Shown piece after piece: positions 1 to 11,662 of a stretch of DNA of 54,119 nt (within the stretch, counting starts at the first letter, position 1; the number at the start of each line of letters is the position of its first letter). Both the position numbers and the translations under genes were made by a program. Origin of the DNA: an uncultured bacterium (GTDB lineage Bacteria > Pseudomonadota > Gammaproteobacteria > Burkholderiales > Burkholderiaceae_C); assembly GCA_903830565.1 (NCBI GenBank), contig CAIKUF010000252.1, positions 1 to 54,119 of the forward strand, read 5' to 3'. Below the pieces are notes generated by a model. That model was not told where the DNA came from. It did not search any database and saw only the letters and a program-made list of their open reading frames with translations.

Positions 1-112
1 CAGTAATCCCGCTCCGATACGCTCGAAAACGTCGGCGGATCAAGCACTTACGTCGCAGGATCGGTCAAAGTTCGGGTTAGCTGTCGCGTCTGCGTTAGCA
101 TCTGCCGCCATC

Positions 113-134
113 CCGTCCAGCTTGTGCTGGACGG
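113..134. terminator. Strong hairpin, possible terminator of an upstream gene
   Basis: A perfect 9-bp stem (CCGTCCAGC at 113-121, GCTGGACGG at 126-134) encloses the loop TTGT. No T-tract follows on either strand, so a rho-independent terminator is only a guess. The rest of 1-267 shows no convincing gene. Confidence 0.2.
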
Positions 135-267
135 TCACACTCGCCAAGAGCGTCTGCAGCGACATCCCCAATCGCTTTGGCGCGCAGGCTGGGCGCCCGG
201 CATTGACACCTGCGCCACGTCGCGTTGCCAATCGCCAACTCCAACGATCCCGATTTCCTCCATCCGC

Positions 268-1251
268 ATGAAGTTGCGCTTTCTCCGTCGGGCATTGGCC
301 TGCACGCTGGTTGTTGTTACCGGCGATTTGGGCCCGGCGGTTGCCGCCGCGGCCGACCAGGAACACCCGATCCGGCTCGTCGTTCCGTTCCCTCCCGGCG
401 GCGGCGCCGACAACCTCGCGCACACGATCATGCATCGCGTCGAAACTGCGCTGGGTGCGACCATCTTCATCGACAACAAGCCCGGCGCGGGGGGCAACGT
501 CGGCGCCGAATACGTGGCTCGTTCGACGCCCGACGGATACACCTTGCTGTATGGCACCAACGGCACGCATGCCATCAACGCGAGCCTCTATCCTCATCTG
601 CGCTTCGACCCGGTGAAGGACTTCGCGCCGGTCTCGCGCATGACCGTGATCGCGGCGATGCTGGTCGTCAACCCGAACTTCCCGCCGACCATCGTCGCCG
701 AGTTGATCCGATATGCCAAGGAGCACCCCGGCCAGGTCAACTTCGCATCGGCCGGCAACGGCACGACCTCGCATCTCGCCGGTGAACTCTTCAAGACCAT
801 GGCTGGAATTGACATCACCCACGTTCCCTACCGTGGCGGCGCGCAGGCGGCGAGCGATCTGATGGGTGGGCAGGTGCAGATGATGATCGACGTGATGGCC
901 AGCGCCTACCCCCTCGCGCGCAGCGGCAGGCTGCGCGGTATTGCGGTGACGACCGCGAAGCGCTTCCCGGGTGCACTCGAATACCCGACGATCGCGGAGT
1001 CCGGACTGCCCGGCTTCGAGGCGAGCGCCTGGGACGGCATCGTCGCGCCGGCCGGAACGCCGCGGGCCATTGTCGACAAGCTCAATGCCGCCATCCGCGA
1101 GGCGCTCGAAGACCCGGCCGTCGTCGAAGCGCTGCGCGGGCTCGGTGCGCTGCCCGTGCCCGGAACGCCCGAGGAATTCGCGCGACACATCGCCGCCAGC
1201 AGCGACAAGTGGGCTGCGGTCGTCCACGCATCGGGCGCTAAGATCGACTGA
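268..1251 (+). CDS. Bug/TctC-family periplasmic solute-binding protein
   Basis: A 327-residue exported binding protein of the Bug (Bordetella uptake gene)/TctC family, which captures carboxylates or other small organic ligands in the periplasm, with or without a TctAB membrane partner. The ATG at 268 is chosen because it opens a signal peptide (KLRFLRRA, a hydrophobic stretch, then AVAAAA around residue 28); the frame is open further upstream without a plausible start. The family hallmark [15 protein letters not shown] follows directly, then [24 protein letters not shown] and [20 protein letters not shown] blocks typical of Bug proteins. Length is normal for the family. It lies 29 bp upstream of menB on the same strand, so co-transcription is possible. 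No tctA or tctB is visible, as is usual for Bug paralogues in Burkholderiales. The ligand cannot be read from sequence. Confidence 0.9.
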   Translation: MKLRFLRRALACTLVVVTGDLGPAVAAAADQEHPIRLVVPFPPGGGADNLAHTIMHRVETALGATIFIDNKPGAGGNVGAEYVARSTPDGYTLLYGTNGTHAINASLYPHLRFDPVKDFAPVSRMTVIAAMLVVNPNFPPTIVAELIRYAKEHPGQVNFASAGNGTTSHLAGELFKTMAGIDITHVPYRGGAQAASDLMGGQVQMMIDVMASAYPLARSGRLRGIAVTTAKRFPGALEYPTIAESGLPGFEASAWDGIVAPAGTPRAIVDKLNAAIREALEDPAVVEALRGLGALPVPGTPEEFARHIAASSDKWAAVVHASGAKID

Positions 1252-1280
1252 AACCTAACCCTCGAACCAAGGAGACGCGC

Positions 1281-2135
1281 ATGAAGCCCAAGAACAAGGC
1301 CAAGCTTAAGACCCAGATCCCGGCGTGGACTGCCGTCCCCGGCTATACGGACATCGTCTACGCCAAGGCCGAAGAAGGCATCGCGAAGATCACGATCAAC
1401 CGGCCGGAGGTGCGCAACGCGTTTCGGCCCGAGACGATCCAGGAGTTGCAGGCGGCATTTGCCGAAGCGCGTGACGATGCGAATATCGGCGTCATCATCC
1501 TCACTGGCGAGGGCAAGAAGGCGTTCTGCTCTGGCGGCGATCAACGCGTGCGCGGCGACAGCGGCTACGTCGGCGGCGACGGTGTGGCGCGCCTGAACGT
1601 GCTCGACCTGCAGCGCCAGATCCGCACGCTCCCGAAGCCCGTGGTGGCGATGGTGGCCGGCTATGCGATCGGCGGCGGGCACGTGCTGCACATGGTCTGC
1701 GACCTCACGATCGCGGCCGACAACGCGCGCTTCGGTCAGACCGGGCCGCGTGTCGGCAGCTTCGACGGCGGCTACGGCGCGTCGTACATGGCGCGCATCG
1801 TCGGCCAGAAGAAGGCGCGCGAGATCTGGTTCCTCTGCCGCCAGTACGACGCCGCCGAGGCGCTGGACATGGGACTCGTCAACTGCGTCGTGCCCTACGA
1901 AAAGCTGGAGGAGGAAACGATCCAGTGGTGCCGCGAGATGCTGGCCAACAGCCCGATCGCGCTGCGCTGCCTGAAGTCCGCGTTGAACGCCGACTGCGAC
2001 GGCCAGGCCGGCCTGCAGGAACTCGCTGGCAACGCGACGCTGCTCTTCTACATGTCGCAAGAGGGCCAGGAAGGTCGCAACGCCTACCTCGAGAAGCGCA
2101 AGCCCGACTTTCGCAAGTTCGCCCGCCAGCCTTGA
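1281..2135 (+). CDS. menB: 1,4-dihydroxy-2-naphthoyl-CoA synthase
   Basis: Crotonase-fold enzyme of 284 residues that closes the second naphthalenoid ring of menaquinone, converting o-succinylbenzoyl-CoA to 1,4-dihydroxy-2-naphthoyl-CoA in the cytoplasm. The match to enterobacterial MenB is very close by eye: the [10 protein letters not shown] loop, [28 protein letters not shown] (oxyanion hole), [14 protein letters not shown] near residue 153, [15 protein letters not shown] and [18 protein letters not shown]. The Gln and Gly of FGQTG mark the bicarbonate-dependent type I enzyme. AAGGAGA precedes the ATG with good spacing. The stop overlaps the probable TTG start of menE. BadI (2-ketocyclohexanecarboxyl-CoA hydrolase) is the nearest alternative but lacks several of these blocks. 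Most Burkholderiales rely on ubiquinone, so the gene is unexpected there. Confidence 0.93.
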   Translation: MKPKNKAKLKTQIPAWTAVPGYTDIVYAKAEEGIAKITINRPEVRNAFRPETIQELQAAFAEARDDANIGVIILTGEGKKAFCSGGDQRVRGDSGYVGGDGVARLNVLDLQRQIRTLPKPVVAMVAGYAIGGGHVLHMVCDLTIAADNARFGQTGPRVGSFDGGYGASYMARIVGQKKAREIWFLCRQYDAAEALDMGLVNCVVPYEKLEEETIQWCREMLANSPIALRCLKSALNADCDGQAGLQELAGNATLLFYMSQEGQEGRNAYLEKRKPDFRKFARQP

Positions 2136-3496
2136 GCCGAGCGCAGGCCGATATAGGCGCGGCGAGTGACGCGCTGTCGATCTTCGCCGCGGCGCGGGAC
2201 GCCGGCGACGCGACTGCGCTGCGCATCGGCGAGCAAAGCCTGAGCTTCGCGCAGCTTGCGCGACATGTGGCCGTACGGCTGGCCGAGCTTGACCTTCGCG
2301 GGACCACGCTCTATCCGCTCATCGGCAGCAACACACTGGAGACGCTGGTCACGCTCTACGCGCTGCTCGAAACCCGCACGGCGGCCTTGCTGCTGCACCC
2401 GCGCCATACCGAGAGCGAGCGCGGCGCGGTGCTCGACGCGGCGCGCGACGCGGGCGGCAGCAGTGACCCCGACGTGGCGGCGGTGATCTACACCTCGGGC
2501 ACCAGCGGAGCGCCCCGAGGCGTCGTGCTGACGCGCAGCGCGCTCCGCTCGTCGGCCGAGGCCAGCGCGGCCAACCTCGGCTGGGAGGATAACGACTGTT
2601 GGCTGCTCGCGATGCCGCTGGCGCGCGTCGGTGGCCTTTCCATCGTGACCCGATGCCTGGCGGCGCGCCGCGCAGTGGCATTGGCCCCGGCCTTCGATGC
2701 GCGCCTGCTTCCGGACTGGATCGCGCAGCAGCGCGTGACGCTCATCTCGTTGGTGCCGACCATGCTCGCCAAGTGCCTGGCCGAGCATCCAGGGTGGACG
2801 CCGCCTTCGCATCTGCGCGCGATCCTGCTCGGCGGCGCGGCGGCATCGCCGCGGCTGTTGGCGCAGGCGGCGCAGCGCGGCCTGCCGATCGTCATCACCT
2901 ACGGCTGCACGGAGACGTGTTCGCAGGTCGTCACCACGCCTTATCTCAGGCGTTATGCGGCGGCGTCGTGCGGCGCCGGGCAGGCGCTCGAAGGCGTGCA
3001 ACTGCGCGTCGCGGGCGGCCGCATCGAGGTTCGCGGTGCGATGCTGATGTCGGGCTACCTCGGCGAGCCCGCGCTTGAGCGCGACGCCTGGTTCGACACC
3101 GGCGACCTCGGCGAGATCGACGACCAGGGTTGGCTGCACGTGCATGCGCGGCGCACGGACCTCATCGTCAGCGGCGGCGAAAACATCTATCCCGCCGAGG
3201 TCGAACGCGTCCTCGAGATCTGCGCCGGGGTCGTCGCAGCGGGCGTGTTCGGCGTGGCGGACGAGATCTGGGGCCAGACCATTGCTGCGGCACTGGTCGT
3301 CGCCGCGGACGCGCCACCGGACCAAGCGATCATCGATCACATGGTCGCGCATTTGGCCGCCTACAAGCGGCCACGGCAGGTGTGCGTTGTCCCGGCTTTG
3401 CCCCATACCGGCGCTGGCAAACTCGACCGCCAGGCCTTGCGTGACATGACCGCCGCGCTGCGCCCACTGCGAAGCGCCGGCAGCACGGTGGACTGA
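2132..3496 (+). CDS. menE: o-succinylbenzoate--CoA ligase (ANL superfamily)
   Basis: Acyl-adenylate-forming ligase of about 454 residues, likely MenE, which activates o-succinylbenzoate with ATP and CoA to give the MenB substrate. Visible ANL motifs are the P-loop [15 protein letters not shown], the TYGCTET motif, the DTGDLGEID hinge region, [11 protein letters not shown] and a C-terminal lysine in [11 protein letters not shown]. The N-terminus is taken as TTG at 2132, overlapping the menB stop (TTGA). No better ATG or GTG exists before the conserved part, and translational coupling fits. The protein is short at the N-terminal side, as MenE proteins often are. Function is inferred mainly from tight coupling to menB; alone it could be any short acyl-CoA ligase. 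Confidence 0.82.
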   Translation: MSRAQADIGAASDALSIFAAARDAGDATALRIGEQSLSFAQLARHVAVRLAELDLRGTTLYPLIGSNTLETLVTLYALLETRTAALLLHPRHTESERGAVLDAARDAGGSSDPDVAAVIYTSGTSGAPRGVVLTRSALRSSAEASAANLGWEDNDCWLLAMPLARVGGLSIVTRCLAARRAVALAPAFDARLLPDWIAQQRVTLISLVPTMLAKCLAEHPGWTPPSHLRAILLGGAAASPRLLAQAAQRGLPIVITYGCTETCSQVVTTPYLRRYAAASCGAGQALEGVQLRVAGGRIEVRGAMLMSGYLGEPALERDAWFDTGDLGEIDDQGWLHVHARRTDLIVSGGENIYPAEVERVLEICAGVVAAGVFGVADEIWGQTIAAALVVAADAPPDQAIIDHMVAHLAAYKRPRQVCVVPALPHTGAGKLDRQALRDMTAALRPLRSAGSTVD

Positions 3497-3501
3497 AGCG
3501 C

Positions 3502-3523
3502 TGCACCGGACCTGCGCGGTGCA
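3502..3523. terminator. Hairpin downstream of menE
   Basis: TGCACCG (3502-3508) pairs with CGGTGCA (3517-3523) across an 8-nt loop, 5 bp after the menE stop. No T-run follows. It is a plausible end of the tctC-menBE unit. Confidence 0.3.
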
Positions 3524-3645
3524 AGGTGCGGGCCTTGCCGTACTGGTGGTGGGGGTCGACCAGATCAACTCCACCACCGAACAGCCTCACCCCACGCACG
3601 CTTCAGGCTCTTACCTGGATTGGAAAATACTGCTCAAGTTGACGC

Positions 3646-3683
3646 TTGACATTGCATTGCTTCGATTGGTGCATTACAATGTC
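3646..3683 (+). promoter_or_regulatory. Promoter and candidate operator of the relB-yafQ pair
   Basis: A sigma70-like promoter is visible: TTGCAT (3652-3657), a 17-bp spacer and TACAAT (3675-3680), 28 bp before the antitoxin ATG. An inverted repeat GACATTG (3648-3654) / CAATGTC (3677-3683) brackets the promoter and overlaps both hexamers. That is where an autorepressing antitoxin of this class would bind. Base composition is visibly more AT-rich than the surroundings. Confidence 0.5.
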
Positions 3684-3708
3684 GTTCATCCAATACAAGG
3701 AATAGATC

Positions 3709-3972
3709 ATGGCTGCGAACCAACTCGTGCAAACGCGGATCGACGGTGCGATCAAGGAAGAAGCGGCCGCCGTGTTGGCCGCTATGGGCCTTACGGTGTC
3801 CGACGCTGTGCGACTGCTGCTCACGAAGGTGGCGCAGGACAAGGCGCTCCCCTTCGAGCCGCTGATTCCGAACGCGACGACGATCCAGGCGATGAAGGAC
3901 GCCCGCGCGGGCAAGGTCACTAAGGTCGCCAACCTCGCAGCCCTGTTCGCCGATCTCAATGCGGACACCTGA
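3709..3972 (+). CDS. RelB/DinJ-family antitoxin
   Basis: An 87-residue antitoxin of the RelB/DinJ type. The N-terminal part (QTRIDGAIKEEAAAVLAAMGLTVSDAVRLLL) is the ribbon-helix-helix DNA-binding segment typical of DinJ; the C-terminal half (FEPLIPNATTIQAMKDARAGK) resembles the toxin-wrapping tail. AAGGAA lies 8 bp before the ATG. The gene overlaps the toxin start by 14 bp, so the two are translationally coupled. It is expected to repress its own promoter with the toxin through the inverted repeat just upstream. No integron, phage or plasmid gene adjoins it, so it appears as a chromosomal stand-alone module. Confidence 0.9.
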   Translation: MAANQLVQTRIDGAIKEEAAAVLAAMGLTVSDAVRLLLTKVAQDKALPFEPLIPNATTIQAMKDARAGKVTKVANLAALFADLNADT

Positions 3973-4273
3973 CTACACCGGCCAGTTCAAGCGCGACTAC
4001 AAGCGCGAGAAAAAGGGCCAGCATCGGGCTACGCTCGACCTTGATCTTCACACTGTGTTGTCTGCCTTGCTGGAAGACCTGTCGCTGGAGCCTCGCTGCC
4101 GCGACCACCCCCTGACCGGCGACTGGAAAGATCACCGGGATTGCCACGTCGTGCCCGACCTGGTTCTGATCTACCAAAAGCCCGATGCCGACTCGTTGCG
4201 CTTGGTACGCACCTGGGCTCACACAGCGAACTTGGGCTGTGACGGGCGCAGCGCCGCCGGATTGGGCCCTTGA
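3959..4273 (+). CDS. YafQ-family mRNA interferase toxin
   Basis: A 104-residue RelE-superfamily toxin of the YafQ branch, a ribosome-dependent mRNA endonuclease. Diagnostic blocks are YTGQFKRDYKREKK, RDHPLTGDWKDHRDCHVVPDLVLIY and LRLVRTWAHTANL. The residues matching the catalytic set of E. coli YafQ (His of RDHPL, His and Asp of CHVVPD, and the late His of AHTANL) are all present, so the toxin looks active. Two oddities: the usual RTGSHS is RTWAHT, and the C-terminus runs about 12 residues past the normal family end (CDGRSAAGLGP), as if the original stop had been lost. It is translated from within the antitoxin gene. Confidence 0.87.
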   Translation: MRTPDYTGQFKRDYKREKKGQHRATLDLDLHTVLSALLEDLSLEPRCRDHPLTGDWKDHRDCHVVPDLVLIYQKPDADSLRLVRTWAHTANLGCDGRSAAGLGP

Positions 4274-4356
4274 GGTCGCTTGCAACAGCTTAACGTACTT
4301 TAAATTCGAATTCCGAATTCCGAGACGACCCCTACTGCGTCGCGCGAAGCGACAGG

Positions 4357-4695
4357 TCACTTGCCTGCAAAGCGAGCGCGCAGTCGCGGATGGCGAAAGA
4401 CGAATGCGGACGCAAGCGTGAACAAGCCCACCCCGCCGAGGATCGCTGCCAACCTCGTCCAGGGCTGGCCTAATGCGATACGCTGCGCAACCAAGTCGTA
4501 CGCCGTCCAAAGCCACACAACGGAGCCTGCGACAAGGCTGGTCTGTGCCAGACGCGGCACCCAGGCGCGCGGCCAGGCCAACAACGCCATGAGGAGCGCA
4601 CAAGACACGGTCAAGGGCCACGACCCCGCGCGATAGAAATGCGCGCCCAGCACGGCCAGTGCAAGGGCAGGGGCAGACAGCAAAATGGCGTTCAT
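4357..4695 (-). CDS. Small uncharacterised integral membrane protein
   Basis: A 112-residue protein with about four predicted transmembrane segments (near residues 3-20, 22-40, 48-66 and 82-100) and a basic C-terminal tail (RHPRLRARFAGK). The start at 4695 is preferred because GGAG stands 7 bp before it; the frame extends 32 codons further, but that part is not membrane-like. No family is recognised with confidence. It is divergent from ygbA with 95 bp between the two starts. A link to nitrosative or anaerobic metabolism is conceivable because ygbA and a Crp/Fnr regulator adjoin it, but nothing in the protein itself shows this. Confidence 0.6.
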   Translation of the reverse strand: MNAILLSAPALALAVLGAHFYRAGSWPLTVSCALLMALLAWPRAWVPRLAQTSLVAGSVVWLWTAYDLVAQRIALGQPWTRLAAILGGVGLFTLASAFVFRHPRLRARFAGK

Positions 4696-4790
4696 TCGTT
4701 GCTCCAGTCGCATCGCCTCAATCGCGGAGTACGCTCTGCGGCTTGATGCGACGCAGATCGTACGCAGCGCGAAAAGAGCAGCATCGGGCA

Positions 4791-5309
4791 ATGGAATCGT
4801 CCTCTACATCCAAGCCGCCGGCGGCGCACAATCGACTCGCGCAGCGGCTGGCCGCGCCGCGTCTGAAACGCGAACTCGACACGGTCGCGGCCATGCTTGG
4901 CATCTATTGCCGCGACCACCACGCGAGCGCAGCGCCTTGCGATGATTGCGCTGCCCTGCTCGACTACGCGCGCAAACGTCTCGCTGGTTGCACGTATGGC
5001 CCGCACAAGCCCACCTGCGTCAACTGTCCGATCCACTGCTATGCCGCACGACAGCGCGAGGCCATGCGCACCGTGATGCGCTATGCGGGCCCGCGAATGC
5101 TCTGGCGGCACCCATGGCTTGCATTGCGGCATCTCATCGACGGCCGCCGGCCGGCGCCGCCACGCCCTGGGGCCAAGGGTTCGGTCGCCAGCCACAGCGA
5201 GCCGCCCGACCCGTTAGAGCGTCAGCTGGCTGTAGCAATGCTGGCCGGCTGGCGGGTCAAGCCCGCTCGCAACCCTTCGGTTAAGGCGCTGACACTAGCG
5301 GGAAGATGA
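4791..5309 (+). CDS. ygbA: YgbA-type nitrous-oxide-stimulated-promoter family protein
   Basis: A 172-residue cytoplasmic protein of the Pfam family named Nitrous oxide-stimulated promoter, whose E. coli member YgbA is controlled by the NO sensor NsrR and aids recovery from nitrosative stress. The conserved core is visible: YCRDHH, CDDCAALLDYARKRL, KPTCVNCPIHCY, then REAMRTVMRYAGPRML and HPWLALRHLIDG. The clustered Cys and His residues suggest a metal or Fe-S site. The ATG at 4791 begins about 30 residues before the conserved part; the C-terminal 40 residues are basic and variable. A Crp/Fnr-family regulator lies 0.4 kb downstream in the opposite orientation, which fits control by oxygen or NO. 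Confidence 0.8.
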   Translation: MESSSTSKPPAAHNRLAQRLAAPRLKRELDTVAAMLGIYCRDHHASAAPCDDCAALLDYARKRLAGCTYGPHKPTCVNCPIHCYAARQREAMRTVMRYAGPRMLWRHPWLALRHLIDGRRPAPPRPGAKGSVASHSEPPDPLERQLAVAMLAGWRVKPARNPSVKALTLAGR

Positions 5310-5344
5310 AGCGGTCACTCCCGCACCACAAGGCATCAAAGTAA

Positions 5345-5681
5345 GTGCGAGCACTTCCTGAGAAGTGCCCGCCATACCGTCCTCAACCGGTATCAGCCGG
5401 CCAAGCCGGAATTCACTCGCTCATGACGAACCCACCACCAACCACTGCCTTGCTCGCTTGCGGAGTAAGCTTTTGCATGATCTGCTCTCTTTCGGGTTGA
5501 TGCAGCAAGAGTGCTTCTCAGGAAGTGTAGCAGTGCAAGCTTTACATTCGGCGTCTACATTCGGCGTTTCAAGAAAGGCCTGAATCCGTGACCTTTGCCG
5601 CACTTTGACCGGTGTTGAGGCCCAGTGTCGGTGCCCTTCAAGCTGGCACTCTTGATCTTTCAATTGGCACAGCTGACCGCT
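5345..5681. mobile_element. Non-coding scrap of an insertion sequence or MITE
   Basis: The gap 5310-5740 holds no gene but several repeat signatures and a lower GC content. GCACTTCCTGAGAAGTGC (5351-5368, itself a hairpin) recurs inverted at 5511-5528 with 15 of 18 matches, bounding 178 bp. TACATTCGGCGT is repeated directly at 5543-5554 and 5556-5567. Two TGGCAC boxes about 22 bp apart near 5644-5670 resemble the multiple terminal repeats of IS21-family elements. No transposase reading frame survives. The IS21 assignment is a weak guess; the inverted-repeat-bounded 178 bp could instead be a MITE. Confidence 0.35.
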
Positions 5682-5740
5682 TCAATGTTTCACTATCCAA
5701 CCCCTGGCCGGGGGGCCTCCTCTTGTAGCTACGCGCGCGC

Positions 5741-6502
5741 TCAGGCGCCGCCCAGGCGCCGCAGGGCCTGCAGATCGAGCACCTGCACGGTATAGCCCTC
5801 GACCTCGATCACGCGTTGATCCGACAGCGTGCGCATCAGGCGCGACATGGTCTCGGGCGTCATGCCGAGTTGCGAGGCGATGTCGCTCTTGCGCTCGGCC
5901 AGGCGAACGATCGCGTGGTTGGGTGCGCCGTTGCCTGGCTGGCAGCGTTCGCACAGCCATGTTGCCAAGCGCGCGGGTGCGTCCTTGTGCATCAACTCGT
6001 GTGCATGAACCGTCAAGCGGCGCACTTCGCCTGCCATGCTCACCAGCAGGCGCTGCGCAAGCAGCGGCCTTTGGTCCAGCAGGGCCTGCAAGGGCGCGCG
6101 CGGCAGGTCGGCCACCTGCGCGGGCGTCAACGCGACGGCATCGAGCACGTAGGGTCGGTCCAACCAGGCCGAGCTGGCATCGAGCCAAGCCGGGCCGTGC
6201 ACGAGGCGCTCGGTCCGCATCGGCCCGCCTGCCGTGGCCAGGCCCATCGCCACATCGCCCGCCAGCAACGCCACCAGCGTGCGTGATGGCTCGCCATGGA
6301 GGAAGACCGGCTGCCCGGCAGCGACACTGCGTTGGCGGGCCAATTCGTCCAGGGCCTCGCAATCCGCACGCGAGAGCACCGGCGGCCCGAGCAGGTCGCC
6401 CCAACGAATGCTTGCCGTCGCAGCGCTCACGAATGTGGCGCGTGAAACCTGCGGCAGGCGAGGCGGCCTGGCGACGATGATGCTGGCAGTTTCGGCGTTC
6501 AT
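5741..6502 (-). CDS. Crp/Fnr-family transcriptional regulator (DNR-like)
   Basis: A 253-residue regulator with an N-terminal cyclic-nucleotide-binding-like beta-roll (GQPVFLHGEPSRTLVALLAGDVAMG, about residues 62-90), a long dimerisation helix and a C-terminal winged helix-turn-helix (SDIASQLGMTPETMSRLMRTL). The ET-MSR recognition helix matches the FNR class that reads TTGAT half-sites. The cluster of N-terminal cysteines that holds the FNR 4Fe-4S centre is absent, so it is more like DNR/NnrR (NO-responsive, heme-based) or a Crp paralogue than a direct oxygen sensor. The start at 6502 is the first ATG giving a normal-length product, without a clear ribosome site. A candidate binding box lies upstream at 6585-6598. 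ygbA nearby is a plausible target. Confidence 0.82.
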   Translation of the reverse strand: MNAETASIIVARPPRLPQVSRATFVSAATASIRWGDLLGPPVLSRADCEALDELARQRSVAAGQPVFLHGEPSRTLVALLAGDVAMGLATAGGPMRTERLVHGPAWLDASSAWLDRPYVLDAVALTPAQVADLPRAPLQALLDQRPLLAQRLLVSMAGEVRRLTVHAHELMHKDAPARLATWLCERCQPGNGAPNHAIVRLAERKSDIASQLGMTPETMSRLMRTLSDQRVIEVEGYTVQVLDLQALRRLGGA

Positions 6503-6584
6503 GCTGAAGTTGGCGTCGACTGTGACCACACGGCCGGCACCCGGCCACTGACACGCACTTTGGCTCGCCTTACGCGTGCCTGGT

Positions 6585-6598
6585 TTGCGCCAGATCAA
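6585..6598. promoter_or_regulatory. Candidate FNR/DNR box
   Basis: TTGCG-CCAG-ATCAA matches the TTGAT-N4-ATCAA consensus at 8 of 10 positions, with one perfect half. It lies about 85 bp upstream of the Crp/Fnr gene start, so autoregulation is plausible. No -10/-35 pair was fixed beside it. Confidence 0.3.
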
Positions 6599-6774
6599 CG
6601 ACCCCAGCGCCGTGCACCGTCAACGACTCTGGACACGATCGAATGTCGAGCCGATTCGACACTAACCCCGGAATTACCCCGAGAGCGGCGGCGTCGAATC
6701 GCGAGGCGCCCGCCGTTCGGGCGGCCGCGTATCGAAGCTATTCGGCTTGCAGTTCAAGACCGTGGAATTGCCGT

Positions 6775-6847
6775 GTCATTCCCGCGCAGGCGGGGACCCA
6801 CGCGACCAAAGAACCGCCGATGGATCCCCGCCTTCGCGGGGATGACG
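6775..6847. repeat. Interspersed palindromic repeat of the GTCATTCCCGCG type
   Basis: The outer arms GTCATTCCCGCG (6775-6786) and CGCGGGGATGAC (6836-6847) are near-perfect inverted repeats, with inner arms GGCGGGGA and TCCCCGCC. This is the widespread proteobacterial intergenic repeat with ends reading ATTCCCGC. It sits 28 bp beyond the glycerate kinase stop. The remainder of 6599-6875 shows nothing else beyond the candidate box. Confidence 0.8.
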
Positions 6848-6875
6848 ATATTGCTGCATCGATCCGAAGTCGGGA

Positions 6876-8177
<1,302 letters not shown>

Positions 8178-8190
8178 CGCAGCAGCGTCC

Positions 8191-8973
8191 TCAATGGCGC
8201 CGCGCGGCGGCAAGCCAGCCCAGGCCCGCTTCGGTAGTCGTCGCCGGCCGGTACTCGCAGCCGACCCAGCCGCCGTAGCCCATGCGGTCCAGACAGTCGA
8301 ACAGGAAGGGGTAGTTGATCTCGCCGCTGCCCGGCTCGTTGCGGCCCGGGTTGTCGGCGATCTGCACGTGCGCGATGCCCGGCAGGTGCTTGGCCAGCGT
8401 CGCCGCCAGCTCGCCCTCCATGCGCTGCGCGTGATAGATGTCGTACTGCAGGTAGAGGTTGCCAGAGGCCACTTCGTCGATGATCTCCAGCGCCTGCGCG
8501 CTTCGGTTCAGGTAGAAGCCGGGGATGTCGAAGGTGTTGATCGGCTCGATCAGCAGCCGCAGGCCCGCGCTCTCGAACTCCGCCGCTGCGAAGCCCAGGT
8601 TGCCGACCAGGGTCTCGCGCAGAACTGCGTCGCTCGCACCCAGCGGCGCGATGCCGGCCAGACAGTTCAGTTGCGGTGCGCCTAACGCCAAAGCCACGTC
8701 GATCGCACGTGCGACGCCTTCGCGGAACTCTTGCTCGCGGCCGGGCAAACAGGCGATGCCGCGATCGCCGGCGTCCCAGTCGCCGGCCGGCAGGTTGTGC
8801 AGCACGAGCCGCAGCCCGTTGCCGTCCAGCCGCGAGCGGATCTCGGCCGTCGGCCAGGCGTACGGAAACTGGAATTCGACGGCCTCGAAGCCCGCACGGG
8901 CGGCGCGCTCGAAGCGGTCGAGGAAGGGAAGCTCGGCAAAGAGCATCGACAGGTTGGCGGCGAACCTGGGCAT
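8191..8973 (-). CDS. hyi: Hydroxypyruvate isomerase
   Basis: A 260-residue TIM-barrel isomerase of the Hyi family (xylose-isomerase-like fold), interconverting hydroxypyruvate and tartronate semialdehyde. Visible family blocks are RFAANLSMLFAELPFLDRF at the N-terminus, FPYAWP, LNCLAG, the metal-ligand segment LLIEPINTFDIPGFYL, QYDIYHAQRMEG, HVQIADNPGRNEPGSGEINY and GCEYRP. The start at 8973 (MPRFAANL) matches family N-termini; 11 upstream codons are in frame but not conserved. It lies 29 bp after copZ and 13 bp before the glycerate kinase, so the three may share a transcript. hyi and the kinase form a natural pair. Confidence 0.92.
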   Translation of the reverse strand: MPRFAANLSMLFAELPFLDRFERAARAGFEAVEFQFPYAWPTAEIRSRLDGNGLRLVLHNLPAGDWDAGDRGIACLPGREQEFREGVARAIDVALALGAPQLNCLAGIAPLGASDAVLRETLVGNLGFAAAEFESAGLRLLIEPINTFDIPGFYLNRSAQALEIIDEVASGNLYLQYDIYHAQRMEGELAATLAKHLPGIAHVQIADNPGRNEPGSGEINYPFLFDCLDRMGYGGWVGCEYRPATTTEAGLGWLAAARRH

Positions 8974-9002
8974 GGTGTTGGCGCGGTGCCGGGCCAGGCG
9001 AA

Positions 9003-9194
9003 TCAAGCCGGTGCGTAACCCTCTTCGGTCAGCGCCTTGGCAAAGGCTTCGGCCGGCTGCGCCGACTCGATGCGCACGCGGTGCGTCGCCAAGTCGATCA
9101 GCGGCTCGGCGGCAGGGTCCACTTGCTTCACGGTGCGCGTGACCGACTGCACACAGTGGTTGCAGGTCATGGTGGGCAAGGTCAATTCGATCAT
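9003..9194 (-). CDS. copZ: CopZ-like copper chaperone (HMA domain)
   Basis: A 63-residue single heavy-metal-associated domain. [21 protein letters not shown] carries the metal-binding MxCxxC motif (Cys residues about 9 and 12), and the remainder has the ferredoxin-like HMA pattern ending ALTEEGYAP. It would carry Cu(I) to the P-type ATPase encoded divergently 71 bp away. The ATG at 9194 yields a typical CopZ length; the open frame beyond it is not conserved. It is followed on the same strand by hyi, which is functionally unrelated. Confidence 0.88.
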   Translation of the reverse strand: MIELTLPTMTCNHCVQSVTRTVKQVDPAAEPLIDLATHRVRIESAQPAEAFAKALTEEGYAPA

Positions 9195-9221
9195 CTTCAG
9201 GCTCCGGGTCTCATAGAGCCT

Positions 9222-9245
9222 ACATTGTTCACCATCCGGCAATGT
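9222..9245. promoter_or_regulatory. Inverted repeat in the copZ/copA divergent region
   Basis: ACATTG (9222-9227) and CAATGT (9240-9245) form an inverted repeat 12 bp apart between the two divergent copper genes. It could be an operator, but it does not look like the CueR consensus and no MerR-family gene is visible. If copA began at the ATG at 9242 the repeat would overlap its start, another reason to favour 9266. Confidence 0.25.
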
Positions 9246-9265
9246 CCCTGCCTTATCGTTCACCC

Positions 9266-11639
<2,374 letters not shown>

Positions 11640-11662
<23 letters not shown>

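Noticed and set aside
40-1227. Long minus-strand frame opposite the Bug protein gene
   Set aside because: Composition is that of an antisense frame, and the plus strand has a signal peptide and family motifs.
1281-2135. BadI (2-ketocyclohexanecarboxyl-CoA hydrolase) as identity of the crotonase gene
   Set aside because: The GDQRVRGD loop, [11 protein letters not shown] and [18 protein letters not shown] blocks are those of MenB, not BadI.
4743-4747. TTGAT in the ygbA divergent region as an FNR box
   Set aside because: The other half is CGCAG at the proper spacing; only one half-site matches.
5365-5583. 72-codon plus-strand frame in the IS scrap as a gene
   Set aside because: No family, no ribosome site; it spans the repeats themselves.
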